NCBI RefSeq assembly: GCF_000149955.1
Contig: NC_030992.1
Coordinates: 3,612,850 to 3,676,849 of the forward strand
Source: Fusarium oxysporum f. sp. lycopersici 4287
Taxonomy: Eukaryota > Ascomycota > Sordariomycetes > Hypocreales > Nectriaceae
Direction: 5' to 3'
DNA: 64,000 nt
Shown here: piece after piece, positions 59,801-64,000 of the stretch
Layout: every line of letters begins with the position of its first letter
Position numbering within the stretch: the stretch's first letter is position 1
Made by a program: the position numbers and the translations under genes
The notes under the pieces: model-generated
Databases searched by the model: none
What the model was told of the DNA's origin: nothing
Seen by the model: only the letters and a program-made list of their open reading frames with translations

Positions 59801-60573
59801 GTAAAATCTTACGAAGTCACGAGCGGGGTAGGGAGGCCCAAGAACCGATCATCGGCCTCAACCTGGGAGTTCAAGATCAACCACATTGTGACATCACGAG
59901 ACCTCAAGCGAAGCACACTCAACTTTGACGCACAAATATTAATTCAAAGAAGGAGAAGGAAATTGGATATGCATGAATGGCCTCGTGAATCAAGGAGAGG
60001 AGAGAAGCCGTTGCCGGGGTAGCAAGAGGTTGAGACGCGTTGGTCGTTGAGCTTCAGGGACTGAGCCGCATATATATCAGACGCAATAGGGGGCTGGATG
60101 AGTTTACTAGGGGAAACACACTATTTATATGTCTCTATTACCAGTGGGTTCCATCTGCTGAGTCTCTGTCAACCGATAAGTTTGCCTACTACGTCCCTAC
60201 AACTTAGGCCCCTGAGGCTAGTTTCTCCTCTAACTTGGCCTACAACCCATCCGTCTGCTCCTGCCATTATTCCTACCTGCACCCCGCCTATTCACAACTC
60301 GTGCTGAGGCAGCCCCACTCACGCATTCCCCTCCTACCCAAGTCCCTCCCAACGTTCCTTTCCCTCCTCCCTCTCTTCCTTTCCTCTTCACCCATCACAA
60401 CATCTTTCCGACTTCACTATCCAACTTGGATGTGAACAGGATCTTTGGGTTTTGATCTCAGTCGCATTTCCTCTTCTCTTTCAGCTTCTTGAGAAGCACG
60501 TATACCAGTCAAACTTCAGATTTCATCTACTCATTATTTTGTTGTGACATCTTGTCATCCCCAATCAGACAAC

Positions 60574-62981
60574 ATGTCTTCTCGTGCAGATCATCGTGTC
60601 TACGCGAACATGTCGTCTCCTGCCGAGGGAGCTGCAGACTCAATCCAGGGTACTCCTAACACGCAGATCACCGTCTTCTCTCCTGCCGAGAGCTCTCAGG
60701 GAACCTCCATCCAAGGCAATAACTATGTTGGCCAAAGCCAGGCTTCCGAAGACCCATTCGTTGATGGCGGCCTTGCTCAGGGAAGCACTCTTTCGGCCAC
60801 TGCTTCAACCTTCCAGCCTCGCGGCGTTCGATCTAAGGGTAAAAATGCCATCGTCTTCTACCCCCAGGGTAGTCCTACCGTTGCCGGCGCCCTGAGCCAG
60901 GACATGGATATCTCCCACCGCATCGAGGTCTGCGATACTCCTACACCTTCCATCATCGATCTCGGCAATTTTATTACCGTAAGTATCATATGTCATCTTG
61001 AGAAATGCATAATGTACTGACGAGTTTATAGGAGCTTACCCAAAAGGGAGTCAGGTTCCACGGCGGGCGCAACCTGGAGACCACCGGAGGACATGTGTAC
61101 GTCGTCTTCGAAGATCTCCGTGACGCCGCCTGGGCCTTCTACGCCATTCGCAAGGCTCCAAAAGGCTGGTTCACTGCGTACGTGAAGATCCGACCTGAGC
61201 GCGTAAGTTTCTCTCTTCTTTTCACCTCTTCATTCTTTTACTAACTATATTGGACAGCTGGACCTTGGCCTTGTACGATTCTCCGAGCTTAGACAGCTCA
61301 GCATCGAGGTCAATGTTCTTAACTTCGCCATCATTGATCCTGCTCATGTCGATGAGATCACCCAGCGAGCCCTCAACGTCTACGGTCAGCTTTTTGCGCT
61401 GATCAGAAACTTGAGCTTCCCGAACGGAGCCTTCCGTGGTGTCGCCCAGTTCTGCAAGGCGGCCGACGCTTTCATCGCCTTCAAGGCTTTTGGGAATGGC
61501 ATTACCACCGGCGTAAGTCTTTTTTCATAACGTTCTCTTCCTCCTTCTGAGTATCTCCACTTCTTCTCTCCTCATGCATCTTCCTTTATCCCTTCTCCAT
61601 AAGCTCCGTCTTCGGCTCCGTCCCCCAGTGTTGTATTTTCTAACTTAAACAGGGTGTGGTCATCACTCTGTCCAAGCCAGAGGACATTGGCAGTGCCCTT
61701 ACCTCGGCCACTGATCAACTTGCATCCAACATGCAAGGCATGTCTTTCCAACAAGCTCCTCGTGGCATTGACCGCAGCCGCCACCAGTCCTTTTTCACCA
61801 TGAACGCCCCGCAGGGGAACCCTTTCGCGGCGGCTGGCGCCTTGCATATGCCGTTTCACCCCCAACACCACCAGCAGCCCTTCACTGGGCAGCAATTTGG
61901 CCCTTCCGTCATGAATCCCAACAGCCTAATTTCGCAGAGGGATGCTGGGCTCGGCAACCTGAACGGGTTTGGTCGTTTTGACCCGCGCCGAGGTGCGGGC
62001 CGCTACGGTCGTGGATCTCGCGGCCTCAACAACATCGTTGACATCAACGAGCTTGTTGCCGGACGTGACGTCCGGACCACCGTAAGCCCTACCATTCTGT
62101 CTTGAATCACCATGAGCTCTGACATCTTGATAGATCATGTTGAGAAACATCCCCAACAAGGTGGACCAGCCCCTCCTCAAGAAAATAGTCGATGTTTCCT
62201 CCTTCGGCCGGTACGACTTCATGTACTTGCGAATTGACTTTGCCAACGATTGCAAGTAAGTACAAACTTCAGCAATACCTAACTCCAACACTGACCATTT
62301 ACTAGCGTCGGCTATGCGTTCATTAACTTTGTCAAAGCCGAATACATCATCGACGTCAGTCACCGTTGAGAACATTCCCGTCTTGTTGACATGCTAACTC
62401 CTGAACAGTTCTTTCAGGCACGAGCGAACAAACGATGGAACTGCTTCCGCTCGGACAAAGTCGCTGAGATCTCCTATGCGAGTAAGGTTTACTTTCTATC
62501 CTATTTTGTCGCAGTCACTGACATACAGCAGCTATCCAGGGAAAGGACTGCCTTGTGCAGAAATTCCGCAACTCGTCTGTGATGCTCGAGGCTGAGCATT
62601 ATCGCCCCAAGGTCAGTGAATGATAGCTTACTATTCACCATCACCAGCTAACAGGTACAGCTGTTCTACACCATCCACAGCGATGAGACCAAGCTTGTCG
62701 GCCAAGAGGAGCCATTCCCTGGCCCGGACAACCAGTCCAAGATGAAGCGCTCGGTGGAGAACGCGGAGCATGTCGGTACGCAACTCCTTACACTCCACAA
62801 CAATGACAAGACGCTGACACTCATTCTAATAGGTCTTTTCACTCCTACTGCTGGACAGTACTTCCGCGATGAACAACGCCGTCGTCATTCACAGTACGAT
62901 CGCGGAACTCGTCTCGCTGAATTAGAGGAGATCTCCTATGGGTCCTCTGTTGCACCCTACTACGGTCGCGGCCGCTACTAA
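60574..62981 (+). CDS. Mei2-like RNA-binding protein
   Basis: Likely RNA-binding regulator of the Mei2 family; S. pombe Mei2 drives meiotic entry with meiRNA. Ten exons: 60574-60978, 61032-61202, 61258-61512, 61653-62081, 62134-62255, 62306-62354, 62409-62481, 62532-62611, 62661-62775 and 62833-62981. Product 615 aa. Two weak N-terminal RRMs lie at about residues 130-280 (HVYVVFEDLRDAAWAFYAIR in the first). A Gln/Gly/Arg linker follows. The diagnostic C-terminal Mei2 RRM is IMLRNIPNKVDQPLLKKIVD, YDFMYLRIDFANDCNVGYAF and FFQARANKRWNCFRSDKVAE. Exon 9 could start 6 nt earlier at an alternative acceptor (62,654), adding two residues. The start ATG has no earlier in-frame ATG nearby. Confidence 0.88.
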
Positions 62982-63405
62982 GCGTTGGACATTACCCCAA
63001 GACCATCTTGATTTTTGATCATTTTTTTCAAAAGTCGTCTTGAGGTTTGGAGTGGTTGGCTCTTCTGAGAACTTGAGGCCTTTGGCACGATGGCCATATC
63101 TAAATTTTCGAAGACCCATGAGTGGTCTTACTATTCTGCAGTATCTTCGTTGGTACAATCTCCGTTGGACTTGGACCCCTAAGTAGCAGCAACTGGTAGC
63201 ATCTATGATGCACATAGATACCTAGTACTTTGCAACCGCAGAATAGATTTCATTAGTCAAACCTTGGGATGTGCTCTGTGACGACAACATTGTAGCAACA
63301 ATCACTAAACAGACGCCAGATCACGAGAGCCACGGATGTTTCAAGTTCATTTGCAGTTCTATGACACTTTTCTTTTATTGATTCTAGTTAAGATGCTGCT
63401 AACTG
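62982..63405. other. Convergent 3' intergenic region Mei2-like / SUN gene
   Basis: 424 bp between facing stop codons; presumed 3' UTRs. Nothing else recognised. Confidence 0.5.
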
Positions 63406-64000
63406 TCATGGAGAAGCTGGATTCTCGGGCAGAGCTGGTAACGGTTTTCGCGAATTGGTTGGTTGCGCGATTGAGCGACGCAACACATTCGGCTGTGTGT
63501 CGTGGGAAGGGGGCGATAGATCAGACGATGAAGAAAAGCCTCCAGAAGATCTTGGCGTTGGAGGAGGTGAAAGCTGCTCGCATTCAACACGATCATGATG
63601 TATGTCGTCGGCAAAAGGCCCTCGATGTAGTTCAGTAGCACCATCGTCTCCTCTTGATGTCGGAGTATATTGGCCTCTTTGACGGGCTGCCAGTAACACT
63701 GCATCTTCTCCGTCGTATGCACTCCCATGCATGGCTCGAACGCGAGCCGCTGATGATGCACCATCGTAGGAAGCAAGACCGGCCTGATCTGAAAAGGGGG
63801 CGAGGTGATGTAGTGGCACACCTCGGGAGAAGATGACGAGGATCAGACATGACATGAGCAACACGGCTTGTACTATGGCCATGCGTTTCTGAAAGACGAC
63901 CTCGTCGGCCAGGAGGTTGAGACGAGCGCTGAGAGCAACTATCTCTCGGTTGGACTGCTCGCGCTGACTCTCCAGAGCAAGGACCGTTGACTGCCAGATC
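63406..64000 (-). CDS. SLP1-type SUN-domain membrane protein, C-terminal part (5' end outside window)
   Basis: The frame is open to the window edge. The visible 198 residues begin in a helix (STVLALESQREQSNREIVAL, SARLNLLADEVVFQKRMAIV) that runs into one transmembrane segment (QAVLLMSCLILVIFSRG, about 63,820-63,870). A disordered Ser/Pro-rich tail of about 140 residues ends ...RKPLPALPENPASP. A coiled coil ending in DEV-x-FQKR, followed by a C-terminal transmembrane helix, is the end of fungal Slp1/OPT-type SUN proteins, which sit in the ER/nuclear envelope. The SUN domain itself would lie upstream, beyond 64,000, so the assignment rests on this tail only. Confidence 0.7.
   Translation of the reverse strand, partial: IWQSTVLALESQREQSNREIVALSARLNLLADEVVFQKRMAIVQAVLLMSCLILVIFSRGVPLHHLAPFSDQAGLASYDGASSAARVRAMHGSAYDGEDAVLLAARQRGQYTPTSRGDDGATELHRGPFADDIHHDRVECEQLSPPPTPRSSGGFSSSSDLSPPSHDTQPNVLRRSIAQPTNSRKPLPALPENPASP

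Larger units (their letters stand above)
49728..60573. other. 10.8-kb gene-poor region upstream of the Mei2-like gene
   Basis: No conserved gene could be read on either strand. The SEC15 promoter side (49,730-50,700) is AT-leaning. About 50,700-59,900 is of ordinary GC content, but open frames are short and discontinuous. Coding-like scraps occur in several frames, for example near 53,400-53,650 minus, 53,790-53,980 plus and 58,370-58,530 plus. A degenerate tandem duplication lies at 56,090-56,545. From about 60,180 to 60,570 the plus strand is pyrimidine-rich, as in a fungal promoter/leader. No terminal repeats, transposase motif or RIP-like collapse to AT was identified. It may hold long non-coding transcripts, lineage-specific small genes or decayed coding sequence. 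Confidence 0.5.

Noticed and set aside
49728..60573. Secondary-metabolite cluster or intact transposon in the gene-poor region
   Set aside because: No synthase, transporter, oxidoreductase, transposase, reverse transcriptase or terminal repeats could be read.

Overview
The window is nuclear DNA of a filamentous ascomycete. The evidence is 46-110 nt introns with GT-AG ends and CTAAC/CTGAC branch sites, short intergenic spaces, and fungal-type orthologues throughout (CSN1, PRP8, eIF3c, HAP5, SEC15, MEI2-like and others). Protein character and intron placement fit Sordariomycetes, most likely a Fusarium-like member of Hypocreales; the genus is an inference, not a sequence match. About twenty conserved genes are readable. 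No virus, plasmid, CRISPR array, rRNA, tRNA or intact transposon was seen.

Layout. 1-12.5 kb: the 3' end of CSN1 (+), PRP18 (-), SAP18 (+), a 72-aa complex I subunit (NDUFB4 type, -) and the intronless 7.1-kb PRP8 (+). Three of these five genes act in or next to splicing. 12.5-21.6 kb: gene-poor DNA around one Myb-type regulator (17.0-18.6 kb) with long flanks. 21.6-49.7 kb: a dense housekeeping block holding ketopantoate reductase (-), RAD26/CSB (+), the divergent ribosomal pair uS11 (RPS14, -) and uL30 (RPL7, +), ISA2 (-), eIF3c/NIP1 (+), a hemerythrin-domain protein (+), mitochondrial ribosomal RSM10 (+), mitochondrial TrpRS (+), an importin-13/Kap122 karyopherin (-), FCF2 (-), HAP5 (+) and exocyst SEC15 (-). 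49.7-60.6 kb: an 11-kb stretch with no convincing gene but with a decayed tandem duplication. 60.6-64 kb: a ten-exon Mei2-like RNA-binding protein (+) and the C-terminal end of an SLP1-type SUN-domain protein (-).

Functional grouping. Several neighbours share a process: splicing (PRP18, SAP18, PRP8), cytosolic ribosome and translation (uS11, uL30, eIF3c, FCF2) and mitochondrial biogenesis (NDUFB4, ISA2, RSM10, TrpRS). This is co-location of housekeeping genes on both strands, not an operon or a metabolic cluster.

The most interesting observations are a candidate box C/D snoRNA in RPL7 intron 2, whose guide matches the 25S site of yeast snR39b; the gene-free 11 kb upstream of the Mei2-like gene, with its ~309-bp degenerate tandem repeat; a GC-AG intron in SEC15; a 14-nt microexon in HAP5; and the unresolved 5' end of the Myb gene. 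All splice coordinates come from reading donor, branch and acceptor sites and from frame continuity into conserved family sequence; no transcript data were available.
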